This document shows positions 17,127 through 24,775 of a stretch of 64,000 nt of DNA, one piece after another. Under the pieces are notes generated by a model, which saw only the letters and a program-made list of their open reading frames with translations, did not search any database and had not been told where the DNA came from. The stretch comes from Erythrobacteraceae bacterium CFH 75059. GTDB lineage: Bacteria > Pseudomonadota > Alphaproteobacteria > Sphingomonadales > Sphingomonadaceae. The stretch spans positions 310,001-374,000 of the forward strand of contig SJSR01000001.1 in NCBI GenBank assembly GCA_004331795.1. Reading direction: 5' to 3'. Numbering within the stretch: the stretch's first letter is position 1; every line of letters begins with the position of its first letter. The translations under genes were made by a program, and so were the position numbers.

Positions 17127-19217
17127 TCATTCGGCAGCGATCGCGTAAGCGCCGTCCTCGTTTTCGAGGAAGGCAGGCAGAGCATCGCTGTCCATGTCGC
17201 CGGGCTCTGCTTCGCAGGCTGGCGGCGTGCGGAGCGGCTCGGGCAGCCATTGGGCGTCCTCGAGCAGACGTTCGGCCTCGCGCGCCATGTCTGCCTTTTT
17301 GAGGTGATCGATCATGCCTGCGAACTGCTCGCCGCGCGCTTCGGTGACGTCGGCGAGAATCCGCGGCTTGGTGACGCTCCGGAAGTAGCCGTCGACGGTC
17401 GGTCGCCAGCCTGCGGCTACAGGATCAAGACCAACGGCCCGCGCGAGGACGTGGCTATGGGCAAGACGGCGCTCGATGCTGTGCTTCGATACACGGCCAT
17501 TGTCGTACTTGGGCACAATCTCGCACTGGGCATTCACGCTGCGCGAAGCACAATGAGCGAACAAGGCCGCCTGCTCGTCGCCGTTGAGGGCGAGCAACGC
17601 ATCCCACAGATCAGCGTCTGACTCGGGAAGCCGCTCCTCCCAGTAACGGGCGCGCTCGGCGAGGCTGCGGGCAGGCGCGCTGTCACGCAGGCCGGAGGGC
17701 GGATTGGCGAAGCTCACGTCCTGTACAGTAAGCTGGAGGCAGCTTTCCCGGCTCGCGAAATAGCAGGTCTGCAGAACCAGTGCATGCAGCACCGCCGCGA
17801 ACGCGGTTGCCGGATTCTGCGCCAGCGCATCCTGCAAGGCGAGTGTGCGCCAGGCGGTCAGATCGGCAACGAGACGATCCGGCAGCGGCTTGAGCCCCTC
17901 GTCGGCTTCCTCGTCATCCTCGCCCCCAGTGCGGCCATCGTCATCCGTGCCGACAGGTCTGGCGCTGCCCGTGTCGCCGTTAACCGATACCAGCTCGTGC
18001 TCAGTGCCATCCGGTACCGGATCTGCTGCCGGCTCGTCTTCGGGACGGACATAGCCGCGTTCGACACATAGGGAGCCGTCGCGCTCGATCGAAACAAAGA
18101 CGCCAGCGATTGCCACATCGGCGGGTTCGAAAACCAGCGGTCGATCCGCGAGTTTGCCGATCTCAGCGTTGATGGCGTCGAGCCGGTCATAGACGTCCTG
18201 CGGCACATCATGCTCGTCCGCCCATTGCGCTTCGATCTCTTCCGATTCCCCTTGCAGCGCGACAAAGCGTGCTTGCTCAGCCTCGGTCATGGCGACTTCG
18301 GTCCCGCTGATTTCGCGATGGCCGTTGGTGACCGCCCAGGGCATGTCGACGGCCGTCGCCACCCACTTCCAGCCTTCGGCGGCGATGTCTTCCCCCGCCC
18401 GGCGCAGCTTTTCTGCAACGAGCGTGTCGAGCAATCCCGGGTCCGTCAGCCAGCCTCCATCGTCGTCCTCGAACAGGTCGCGCATGACCCCGCCGCCAGC
18501 AGCGACATAGGTGTCGATGGTGACGAAGCGGACCCGCTTGTCGGCAACCCGCACGCTGTTTTCGGTGAGGCGCTGCCGAATATAGGCCGCCGACTTGTTG
18601 TAGCTATGGGCCAGCATCTCCCACACCTGCTCCTGGCGGGCATGGTCGTCCGACACGGTGAACGCCATCAACTGTTCGAGGGTCATGCCGTCATCGGCAT
18701 AGATTTCGCACAGACGCGGCGAGACCGATGCCAGTTTGAGGCGCTGGCGCACCACGGCGGGCGTCACGCCGAAGTGGGAGGCGATGTCCTCGACCGCGCT
18801 GCCTTTATCGACCATGGCCTGCATGGCGCGAAACTGGTCGAGGGGATGGAGCTGCTCGCGCACCGCATTTTCCGCATAGCTGTCCTCCTCGGCAGATATG
18901 TCGGTAGTGGCCGCCTTGACGATGCAGGGTACGAGAGCGGTGCTTGCCAACCGCCTTTGCTTCACCAGCAGTTCGAGCGCACGGTAACGCCGGCCGCCGG
19001 CCGGAACCTCGAACATGCCGGTTTCGGCACCATTCCCGTCCAGAACAGGCCGGACATTGAGGCTTTGCAGAAGAGTGCGCCGGGCGATGTCTTCGGCAAG
19101 CTCGGGAATGGATACCCCCGCCTTGATCCGGCGGACGTTGGACTGGGACAGGACCAGCTTGTCGAACGGGATGTCGCGCGACGGGCTGAGGGTGATTTTC
19201 GCAGGCTGTTTGCCCAT
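17127..19217 (-). CDS. Large ParB-like protein
   Basis: A 696-residue ParB/Srx-domain protein. Residues about 15-125 form the ParB N-terminal domain (PFDKLVLSQSNVRR, then VPAGGRRYRALELLV, then SYAENAVREQLHPLDQFRAM). A helix-turn-helix at about 145-175 follows (SAVEDIASHFGVTPAVVRQRLKLA). The long C-terminal two thirds, with an acidic low-complexity stretch near 425-450, is typical of the large ParB-like proteins found on ICEs. A role in partition or transcription control is likely; no ParA is adjacent. The start at 19217 has GGAG seven bases upstream; the longer frame has no similarity. It is encoded just after the ArdC-like gene. Confidence 0.9.
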   Translation of the reverse strand: MGKQPAKITLSPSRDIPFDKLVLSQSNVRRIKAGVSIPELAEDIARRTLLQSLNVRPVLDGNGAETGMFEVPAGGRRYRALELLVKQRRLASTALVPCIVKAATTDISAEEDSYAENAVREQLHPLDQFRAMQAMVDKGSAVEDIASHFGVTPAVVRQRLKLASVSPRLCEIYADDGMTLEQLMAFTVSDDHARQEQVWEMLAHSYNKSAAYIRQRLTENSVRVADKRVRFVTIDTYVAAGGGVMRDLFEDDDGGWLTDPGLLDTLVAEKLRRAGEDIAAEGWKWVATAVDMPWAVTNGHREISGTEVAMTEAEQARFVALQGESEEIEAQWADEHDVPQDVYDRLDAINAEIGKLADRPLVFEPADVAIAGVFVSIERDGSLCVERGYVRPEDEPAADPVPDGTEHELVSVNGDTGSARPVGTDDDGRTGGEDDEEADEGLKPLPDRLVADLTAWRTLALQDALAQNPATAFAAVLHALVLQTCYFASRESCLQLTVQDVSFANPPSGLRDSAPARSLAERARYWEERLPESDADLWDALLALNGDEQAALFAHCASRSVNAQCEIVPKYDNGRVSKHSIERRLAHSHVLARAVGLDPVAAGWRPTVDGYFRSVTKPRILADVTEARGEQFAGMIDHLKKADMAREAERLLEDAQWLPEPLRTPPACEAEPGDMDSDALPAFLENEDGAYAIAAE

Positions 19218-19336
19218 GTGGTTTCTCCATGACAGGCCGCCGCGAGACTCTCTCCCGGCTCCCGGGCCCATCACGAATTTCCCGGCCCTCCTCTTCCTCT
19301 GGCCCGCCGCGAGCGGGGCCGTGCGCAGCCGCGGGG

Positions 19337-20326
19337 TCACGCCACCGCCCTCGAGGTGGGAGCACCTCCCGCATCAGGCTCGTCTGGCTCCCCGGGATCG
19401 TTGGCGGCTTTTCCGCTCGCAGCCGACGGGCCATGCTCGAGCAAGTAGTTGGCCGCCTTTGATGCGGCGCTGGCGGCACGGAGAATGGCGCGATTGTCCT
19501 CACGGATAATCTCGAGCCACGACCCGATATAGTCAGCGTGACGGACGGTTGGGGTGATCCCCAGCGCGGCGCAGACAAAGGCACCGGTCATCTCCGCGAC
19601 CAACTCCTCGCGCCCATAGTCCTTCGATCCGAATGCACCAGTCTGGTCACGATCAAGGCGGCTGCGATGCCCGGTCCAGTGCCCCAGCTCGTGAAAGGCT
19701 GTGCGATGCCAATTGACGGGGTCGTGAAAATCGTCCGGCCGGGGCACGGCCACGAAATCGTGTGCCGGGCTGTAATAGGCCGATGCGCCACCGATCCGGA
19801 AATCTGCACCCGTTGCGCGGATAAGAGCATCCGCCTGCGGCAAGATCAGACCGGCAGGTACGGGCGGTGGCGGTACGCAGACATGTTCGGGCAGTCCTTC
19901 GCACTGATCGACCGAAAACACCGTGAAGGTACGCAGGAACGGGATACCCCCGACCGGCTCGCGTTCCTCGGTGGCGGCTCGGCGTTGCTCTTCGCCGGGC
20001 ACGAACCGGCGCGTGTAGATGATCGGCACGCCGTGCTCGCCGCGCCGTACCGTACCGCCGAGCATCGATGCTTGCCGGAAAGTGAGAAAGGCGTGGCCCG
20101 AATATCCGTTGGAGACTATCGCATCCCACAAGGTCAGGATATTGATACCGCTGTAGGCCCGCTGGCTGACGGCATTGTGCGGCATGCCGACGCCCGTCTG
20201 GGCACTGGTCCACGGCTGGACCCAAGGCACTCGACCAGCTTCGAGGTCGGCAATGATCCGGTCGGTGATCTGTTGGTAGAGGTTGGCGCGTCCGTTGGGC
20301 GAGCGCGGTTTGGTTCGAGATGCCAT
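19337..20326 (-). CDS. ArdC-like ssDNA-binding / zincin metallopeptidase
   Basis: A 329-residue ArdC-type protein. The N-terminal domain (about 12-130, YQQITDRIIADLEAGRVPWVQPW) is the single-stranded-DNA-binding ArdC/LtrC domain. The C-terminal domain is a zincin-like metallopeptidase with the HELGHWTGH motif near residue 215 and a downstream Glu in EELVAEMTGAF. ArdC of plasmid pSa protects incoming DNA against restriction. ATG 20326 is preceded by CGGAGC; a longer frame to 20377 exists. Together with the giant methyltransferase-helicase it suggests an establishment or antirestriction module. Confidence 0.92.
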   Translation of the reverse strand: MASRTKPRSPNGRANLYQQITDRIIADLEAGRVPWVQPWTSAQTGVGMPHNAVSQRAYSGINILTLWDAIVSNGYSGHAFLTFRQASMLGGTVRRGEHGVPIIYTRRFVPGEEQRRAATEEREPVGGIPFLRTFTVFSVDQCEGLPEHVCVPPPPVPAGLILPQADALIRATGADFRIGGASAYYSPAHDFVAVPRPDDFHDPVNWHRTAFHELGHWTGHRSRLDRDQTGAFGSKDYGREELVAEMTGAFVCAALGITPTVRHADYIGSWLEIIREDNRAILRAASAASKAANYLLEHGPSAASGKAANDPGEPDEPDAGGAPTSRAVA

Positions 20327-20501
20327 CGCATGAAGCTCCGCGACGGACCGCGACAAGCCTCTCTCGCCGCTCTTCATCCGTCACGGACTGATGGAGGCAC
20401 TCTCACTCTGGCGGGGCGTTGCGGGGCAGCCGCCCCGCTCGAAGGGGTCCGTCAAGACCGGAACGGGCATGGCGGCAGGGGAAGGCCTTCCCCAACGCTA
20501 G

Positions 20502-21176
20502 CTAGAAGCCTGCCTTGAACAACTCGCCTTTGCGTGGCTGCAATCGTACCAGCATGGCGCGCGCAAGATGCGGCGGAATGCGGTGATGCATCGACCACAG
20601 GTCGGTATCGTGGCAGTCGCGCAGGCGCCTGGTGCTGCCGCAGGGACAGGGCCAATGCCCCCTCGGCCGCGGCAGTCTCAATATCCGCAGGTAATAGAGA
20701 ATGTCCTTGCGCCGGTTCGCAATGCCAAGCGCATCGGCATAGGCCTCCTCCATACCCTCCATCCCATGCGCTCGTTCACCGAATGGCCAGCTGCCGGTCT
20801 TCTCAAACCAGAACTGACCCAGAAAATACTCACGCAGAGGTCCGCCGAGATAGGCCGCAATGCCGGTGTCGGCTGCTGTCGCCAACCAGTTTTCCCAGAC
20901 CGTCACGCAGCAATCGCCATCACCGTTGATGTGGTGATCGGGGTCGCGCTTGATGCGCCCGCCGGTCTCGAACACGCGCGGTTCGATGCGCGGATAGGCG
21001 TGGGTCAGCTCGATTCTTACAGCGTAGCGCGCCAGTGGACCTGCCGGATCACATACGGCACTGCCGGCTGTGACGACGAACGTCCCTTCAACGACGATCT
21101 TGCCGTCTATCTCCGTTGCCCGGAAACCGGGCTGTTCAAACGCGATCGCGGCTTGAACCTCGAGCAAAGTGAGCAA
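20502..21176 (-). CDS. CBASS-type E2-like protein with SEC-C tail
   Basis: About 224 residues. The middle resembles bacterial ubiquitin-conjugating E2-like folds: YPRIEPRVFETGGRI, then HHINGDGDCCVTVWENWL with the likely catalytic Cys. The C-terminus has CPCGSTRRLRDCH, a SEC-C-like zinc motif. E2-only proteins accompany CD-NTases in 'short' type II CBASS anti-phage operons, where they help attach the CD-NTase to a target. It follows the CD-NTase remnant by 10 bases, as expected for that operon. I prefer the TTG at 21176, with GAGG seven bases upstream; the longer frame to 21311 overlaps the CD-NTase end. The gene itself looks intact, but its partner does not. Confidence 0.72.
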   Translation of the reverse strand: MLTLLEVQAAIAFEQPGFRATEIDGKIVVEGTFVVTAGSAVCDPAGPLARYAVRIELTHAYPRIEPRVFETGGRIKRDPDHHINGDGDCCVTVWENWLATAADTGIAAYLGGPLREYFLGQFWFEKTGSWPFGERAHGMEGMEEAYADALGIANRRKDILYYLRILRLPRPRGHWPCPCGSTRRLRDCHDTDLWSMHHRIPPHLARAMLVRLQPRKGELFKAGF

Positions 21177-21186
21177 AGTGGCCGCC

Positions 21187-21774
21187 TCAGCGCACCCAGG
21201 GGCGGGACTGGGATCCGCTGCTCTGGATCGCGTCAACCGCGTGGCGGGCACGCTCGAGTTCGGCATCATGGCCGCCCCCCAGAAGCAGTGCAGGAGCCCC
21301 GATGGCACCATCGTCCGGCATAACGCTGTTGAGCGCGCGCTTTACCAGGGCGGGACCGAGCCGCCGCTCCAGTTCGTCCGGAATGGTATCGTAGGGGCTG
21401 GCGCGCAGATACTGCGCGAAATCCTGCCGGGCCTGTGCGAGCCAGCGGAAGAAGTTGTCGCGCTTGCACGGCTCTTCCGGCCATTTGTCGGCGAAGTTCT
21501 CGGCCGGATTAACGGGGTTGGAGACCCAGGCAATGCCGTCACGCTCCTCGATGTAACGATCCATGTTCATCAAGATGGACTGCAGCGCTGCCGACAGCGA
21601 GGCTTCCTCGTTATAGGCATGGGCCGCGAGCGTCGTGATGATGATCGAGATGGGCTTGTGTTCGCCGTCTTCGGCAAACATGCAGTCGCGGTGACGCTTG
21701 AGAAGCTGGATGGCCTGCTGAAGCGGCGTGCGCACCTTGTAATCCGGGATGCTCCCCGTCAGCACCAATGGCAC
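21187..21774 (-). pseudogene. C-terminal remnant of a CD-NTase (SMODS nucleotidyltransferase)
   Basis: A 195-residue frame matching only the C-terminal half of CBASS CD-NTases: IPDYKVRTPLQQAIQLLKRHRD, KPISIIITTLAAHAYN and NPVNPAENFADKW are characteristic. The N-terminal catalytic part (GS motif and acidic triad that bind metal and nucleotide) is missing; upstream, the frame closes at a stop at 21835-21837, exactly where an IS110-type element begins. The first codon is only a GTG. CD-NTases make cyclic oligonucleotide alarms upon phage infection; this one cannot be active. No CBASS effector gene is present nearby. The break was probably made by the adjacent insertion-sequence activity. Confidence 0.8.
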
Positions 21775-21795
21775 AGATTTGAGGTTGTGATTTAA

Positions 21796-21811
21796 GGAGG
21801 ATTTGGGCTTC
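21796..21811. repeat. 16-bp inverted repeat flanking the IS110 element (left arm)
   Basis: GGAGGATTTGGGCTTC here is the exact inverted complement of 23167-23182, which is the start of the IS3 orfA. The two copies flank the IS110-type element on both sides, 25 and 10 bases from its inverted repeats. Beyond the 16 bases the flanks differ. This suggests a second, inverted scrap of the IS3-like element or a local inversion. Confidence 0.6.
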
Positions 21812-21851
21812 TTCGTAGTGACGAAGGAACGAATCTATGGACGCCTCCCGC

Positions 21852-22093
21852 GCAAGGCAATTTCTCGATGTTGCTCCGGCATTGGATGCGTGAATCTATC
21901 CGGCCTTTTGATCGGGGCAGACTTGCCCCTGGCCATGATGGGAATCCGCTCGTTTCATTGCCTTTTAAGATGAGCGGCCTCGAAGGCCATCGTTCCTTGC
22001 AGGCTGTGAAGCGGCGGTCCGTGCCGTTACACCATCAAGTCTTCCACCTCGCATTCGTAATTTCTGATCAGACTGCGGCCCGCATCCGGACGG
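21852..22093 (-). ncRNA. Candidate bridge-RNA region of the IS110/IS1111 element
   Basis: About 240 bases without a gene, between the transposase stop and the element's left repeat. IS110-family elements encode a structured bridge RNA in a non-coding end that pairs with target and donor DNA; in the IS1111 branch this is the end downstream of the transposase, as here. The position fits; the fold was not computed. Confidence 0.4.
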
Positions 22094-23092
22094 TCAGGCC
22101 ATTTTGTAGTTATCGCCGCTTCGCAACATCGCCCAGGCTATGCGAGCAGTCTTATTCGCCATCGCGACGAGTGTCTTGTTGTGGCCTGCCCTCGATTGCA
22201 GTTCCTGCGCCCATTTTGAACGTCGGTCGTCATGCTTGGCGACCCGCAGCAACGCAGATCGTGCACCATGTATTAGCTGGCGCCTTAGGTAATGATTGGC
22301 TCTGTTCCCGATACCACCGAGCCTTGGCTTTCCACCGGTCGTGTATTGGCGCGGAACCAGTCCAATCCAGGCGGAAAGGGCTCGGCCCGATGCGAAGTGT
22401 CGGCCATCATCAATTGCGGCGACTAGAGCGGTTGCGACAATCGGTCCCACTCCGGGTAGCGTAGTCAGGCGTTTGCAACGCTCATCCTCCCGGCAAATCT
22501 CAGCCAGCATGTCATCGAGAGCTGAGACTCTGGCATCCAGGCTGCGATACTCCTCGGCCAGCTTCAGGAACAGATTCTTCGACAGTTCCGACAGTTCGGC
22601 AGTCTCGACCATCTTGTCGATCTGCAGCCGGAATCGGGATGCACCTACCGGCATGACGACACCATATTCGGCCAAAAGACCACGAGTGTGATTGATCAGC
22701 GCGGTGCGCTGCACGATCAGTCTGTCGCGTGTTCGGTGTAGAGCTTGCAGATCCTGCTGCTCGACACTCTTCAACGGCACGAACCGCATCGTCGGCCTGT
22801 TGGCAGCTTCGAAAATGGCTTCGGCATCGACTGCATCATTCTTCGATCCCTTCACGAATGGCTTCACGAAGCGCGGATGGATCAGGTGCACCGTGTATCC
22901 CTGCCCCTCGAAGACCCGCCCCCAATGGTGCGAACTGGCGCAAGCCTCCATCGCGACCGATTGCGGGTGCAACTTGGTCACCGCATCGGTCAACTTTGCC
23001 CTGCTGACCTTTCGCGAAACCACTTCGCCATCGCCAGTGATCCCATAGATATGAAAGGACTGCTTGCCCAAATCGATCGCCAACATTTGCAT
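22094..23092 (-). CDS. IS110-family transposase
   Basis: A 332-residue IS110 transposase. The N-terminal DEDD RuvC-like domain begins MLAIDLGKQSFHIYG (first Asp), followed by VAMEA (Glu) and KNDAVDAEAI (final Asp pair). The C-terminal transposase_20 domain holds LTTLPGVGPIVATALVAAI and SAWIGLVPRQYTTGGKPRLGGIGNR with the conserved Ser. This family uses a bridge RNA and leaves no target duplication. Start 23092 is chosen at the beginning of the RuvC-like domain; the longer frame runs out of the element into the IS3 gene. It looks intact and potentially active. Confidence 0.95.
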   Translation of the reverse strand: MQMLAIDLGKQSFHIYGITGDGEVVSRKVSRAKLTDAVTKLHPQSVAMEACASSHHWGRVFEGQGYTVHLIHPRFVKPFVKGSKNDAVDAEAIFEAANRPTMRFVPLKSVEQQDLQALHRTRDRLIVQRTALINHTRGLLAEYGVVMPVGASRFRLQIDKMVETAELSELSKNLFLKLAEEYRSLDARVSALDDMLAEICREDERCKRLTTLPGVGPIVATALVAAIDDGRHFASGRALSAWIGLVPRQYTTGGKPRLGGIGNRANHYLRRQLIHGARSALLRVAKHDDRRSKWAQELQSRAGHNKTLVAMANKTARIAWAMLRSGDNYKMA

Positions 23093-23164
23093 GTGATGAA
23101 CTCCTCGCCTCGGTCGCACTGGCAATATGCTCGGCCCGATTGCGGGAGGCGTCCATCCCATAAG

Positions 23165-23551
23165 ATGAAGCCCAAATCCTCCAATGCAAAATCGCCGACC
23201 AAGGCCCCTGCGGAGCGGGTGGTGAAGGACATCCGGCGTGCAACCCGCCGGCACTTCTCGGCCGAAGACAAGATCCGCATCGTGCTGGATGGCCTGCGCG
23301 GCGAGGACAGCATCGCCGAGCTGTGCCGCAAGGAAGGCATTGCCCAGAGCCTGTATTACACCTGGTCGAAGGAGTTCATGGAAGCCGGCAAGCGCCGCCT
23401 GGCCGGCGACACCGCCCGTGCCGCGACCACTGGCGAGGTGCAGGATCTGCGCCGCGAAGCCCGCGCCCTGAAGGAATGCGTGGCCGACCTGACGCTCGAA
23501 AACCGTCTGCTCAAAAAAAGCATGATCGCGGATGGGGGCGACGACGAATGA
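23165..23551 (+). CDS. IS3-family transposase OrfA
   Basis: A 128-residue OrfA with an N-terminal helix-turn-helix of the transposase_8 type (RRHFSAEDKIRIVLDGLRGEDSIAELCRKEGIAQSLYYTWSKEF) and a C-terminal leucine-rich coiled coil (LKECVADLTLENRLLKKS). It binds the element's ends and regulates transposition. Near its 3' end a run of seven A residues (23512-23518) followed by GC is a typical slippery site for -1 frameshifting into OrfB. The ATG at 23165 begins within the 16-bp repeat discussed nearby; the natural start may have been altered by the insertion upstream. Confidence 0.9.
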   Translation: MKPKSSNAKSPTKAPAERVVKDIRRATRRHFSAEDKIRIVLDGLRGEDSIAELCRKEGIAQSLYYTWSKEFMEAGKRRLAGDTARAATTGEVQDLRREARALKECVADLTLENRLLKKSMIADGGDDE

Positions 23552-24528
23552 GGTATCCCGCCTCGGAGAAGCTCGAGATCATCCGGATCGTCGAGCAGTC
23601 GCACCTGCCCGCCAAACGCACGCTGGACCAGCTCGGCATCGCCCGTCGGACCTTCTACCGCTGGTATGACCGGTTCCTCGAAGGCGGCCCGGAGGCCTTG
23701 GAGGATCGGCCGTCGGCGCCGACCCGGGTGTGGAACCGCATCGGCGATGATATCCAGGACCAGATCGTCGAGATGGCCCTGGACTACAGCGAACTGTCAC
23801 CGCGCGAGCTGGCGGTGCGGTTCACCGACGAGAAGCGCTACTTCGTGTCGGAAGCCACGGTTTACCGCCTGTTGAAGGCCCATGACCTGATCACCAGCCC
23901 GGCCTATGTCGTGATCAAGGCCGCCGATCAGTTCCACACCAAGACCACCCGGCCGAACGAGATGTGGCAAACCGACTTCACCTACTTCAAGATCATCGGG
24001 TGGGGCTGGATGTACCTGTCGACCGTGCTCGACGACTTCTCGCGCTACATCATCGCCTGGAAACTGTGCACCAACATGCGGGCCGAGGACGTCACCGACA
24101 CGCTGGACATGGCGCTGGCTGCCTCGGGCTGCGACAGCGCCACCGTGCTGCACAAACCCAGGCTGCTCAGCGATAACGGTCCCAGCTACATCGCTGGCGA
24201 ACTGGCTGAATACATCGAAGCTCAGCAGATGAGTCATGTGCGCGGTGCACCGTGCCACCCTCAGACCCAGGGCAAGATCGAGCGCTGGCACCAGACTCTG
24301 AAGAACCGCATCCTGCTGGAGAACTACTTCCTGCCCGGCGACCTCGAGGCCCAGATCGAAGCCTTCGTCGAGCACTACAACAATCAACGTTACCACGAGA
24401 GCCTGAACAACGTGACGCCCGCCGACGCCTACTTCGGCAGGGCACCAGCCATCATCAAACAGCGTGAAAGGATCAAACGACAGACCATCGAATATCGACG
24501 CTTGCAACACCGCAAGCTCGCCGCATAA
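23548..24528 (+). CDS. IS3-family transposase OrfB (DDE integrase core)
   Basis: A 326-residue OrfB in the -1 frame relative to OrfA, overlapping it by ATGA. After a helix-turn-helix (LDQLGIARRTFYRWYDRF) comes the rve integrase core with the DDE triad: WQTDFTYFKI, LLSDNGPSYI and GKIERWHQTLKNRI. The OrfB frame is open upstream to 23323, so frameshifting at the A7 run would give the full OrfAB transposase. The protein appears complete. It is the catalytic part of the IS3-type element next to the truncated CBASS genes. Confidence 0.93.
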   Translation: MRYPASEKLEIIRIVEQSHLPAKRTLDQLGIARRTFYRWYDRFLEGGPEALEDRPSAPTRVWNRIGDDIQDQIVEMALDYSELSPRELAVRFTDEKRYFVSEATVYRLLKAHDLITSPAYVVIKAADQFHTKTTRPNEMWQTDFTYFKIIGWGWMYLSTVLDDFSRYIIAWKLCTNMRAEDVTDTLDMALAASGCDSATVLHKPRLLSDNGPSYIAGELAEYIEAQQMSHVRGAPCHPQTQGKIERWHQTLKNRILLENYFLPGDLEAQIEAFVEHYNNQRYHESLNNVTPADAYFGRAPAIIKQRERIKRQTIEYRRLQHRKLAA

Positions 24529-24590
24529 CATCAACCCCGAGACGAGGCCCGCACTCCGCTAATTTACGCCGCGAGTTGTGCCAAATGTTC

Positions 24591-24724
24591 TGACGACGGA
24601 CATTGGAGAGATATCTGGGCAGCTCTCTGAACTGTAAAATCTGTGCTTAAGTCCTCGTTTCAATGCACTACATTGCTAATGGCGAATTTTTTCATTGAAC
24701 TCGAATGCTGAACTTGGCTCAATT
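24591..24724. other. Spacer between IS3 end and Tn3 transposon
   Basis: About 130 AT-richer bases without a gene. Joined to 31536 onward (after removal of the Tn3 transposon) it would form the original upstream region of the LysR gene. Its last five bases (24720-24724, CAATT) are the left copy of the transposon target duplication. Confidence 0.6.
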
Positions 24725-24761
24725 GGCCCCAGTGCATTATTGGGACACAGATTCACGGTAG
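24725..24761. repeat. Tn3 terminal inverted repeat, left
   Basis: It begins GGCCCCAGTGCATTATTGGG and ends CACGGTAG. It matches the right repeat at 36 of 37 positions. It lies 14 bases from the tnpA stop. Five bases outside (CAATT) are duplicated on the other side. Confidence 0.95.
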
Positions 24762-24775
24762 CAACGTAAGCGGCA

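Larger units (their letters stand above)
21837..23156 (-). mobile_element. IS110-family (IS1111-type) insertion sequence
   Basis: A single transposase gene with a long non-coding segment at its 3' side and a short one at its 5' side, framed by a perfect 15-bp inverted repeat (ATGGACGCCTCCCGC at 21837-21851, its complement at 23142-23156). Inverted repeats near the ends and a long downstream non-coding end are hallmarks of the IS1111 branch of IS110. True ends may lie a few bases outside the repeats. It lies between a broken CD-NTase gene and an IS3-type element. Confidence 0.8.
23165..24590 (+). mobile_element. IS3-family insertion sequence
   Basis: Two overlapping genes (orfA, orfB) of an IS3-family element. 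The right boundary is uncertain; a plausible end is near 24590-24600, where the strand reads inward from TGTCCGTCGTCAG. The left terminal repeat is not recognisable because the IS110-type element sits within about 10 bases of orfA, so the left end seems to have been removed or split. Confidence 0.75.

Noticed and set aside
17127-17185. N-terminal extension of the 16556 gene into the ParB-like gene
   Set aside because: The extension crosses a hairpin and the ParB coding end; a GTG with ribosome site at 17032 is better.
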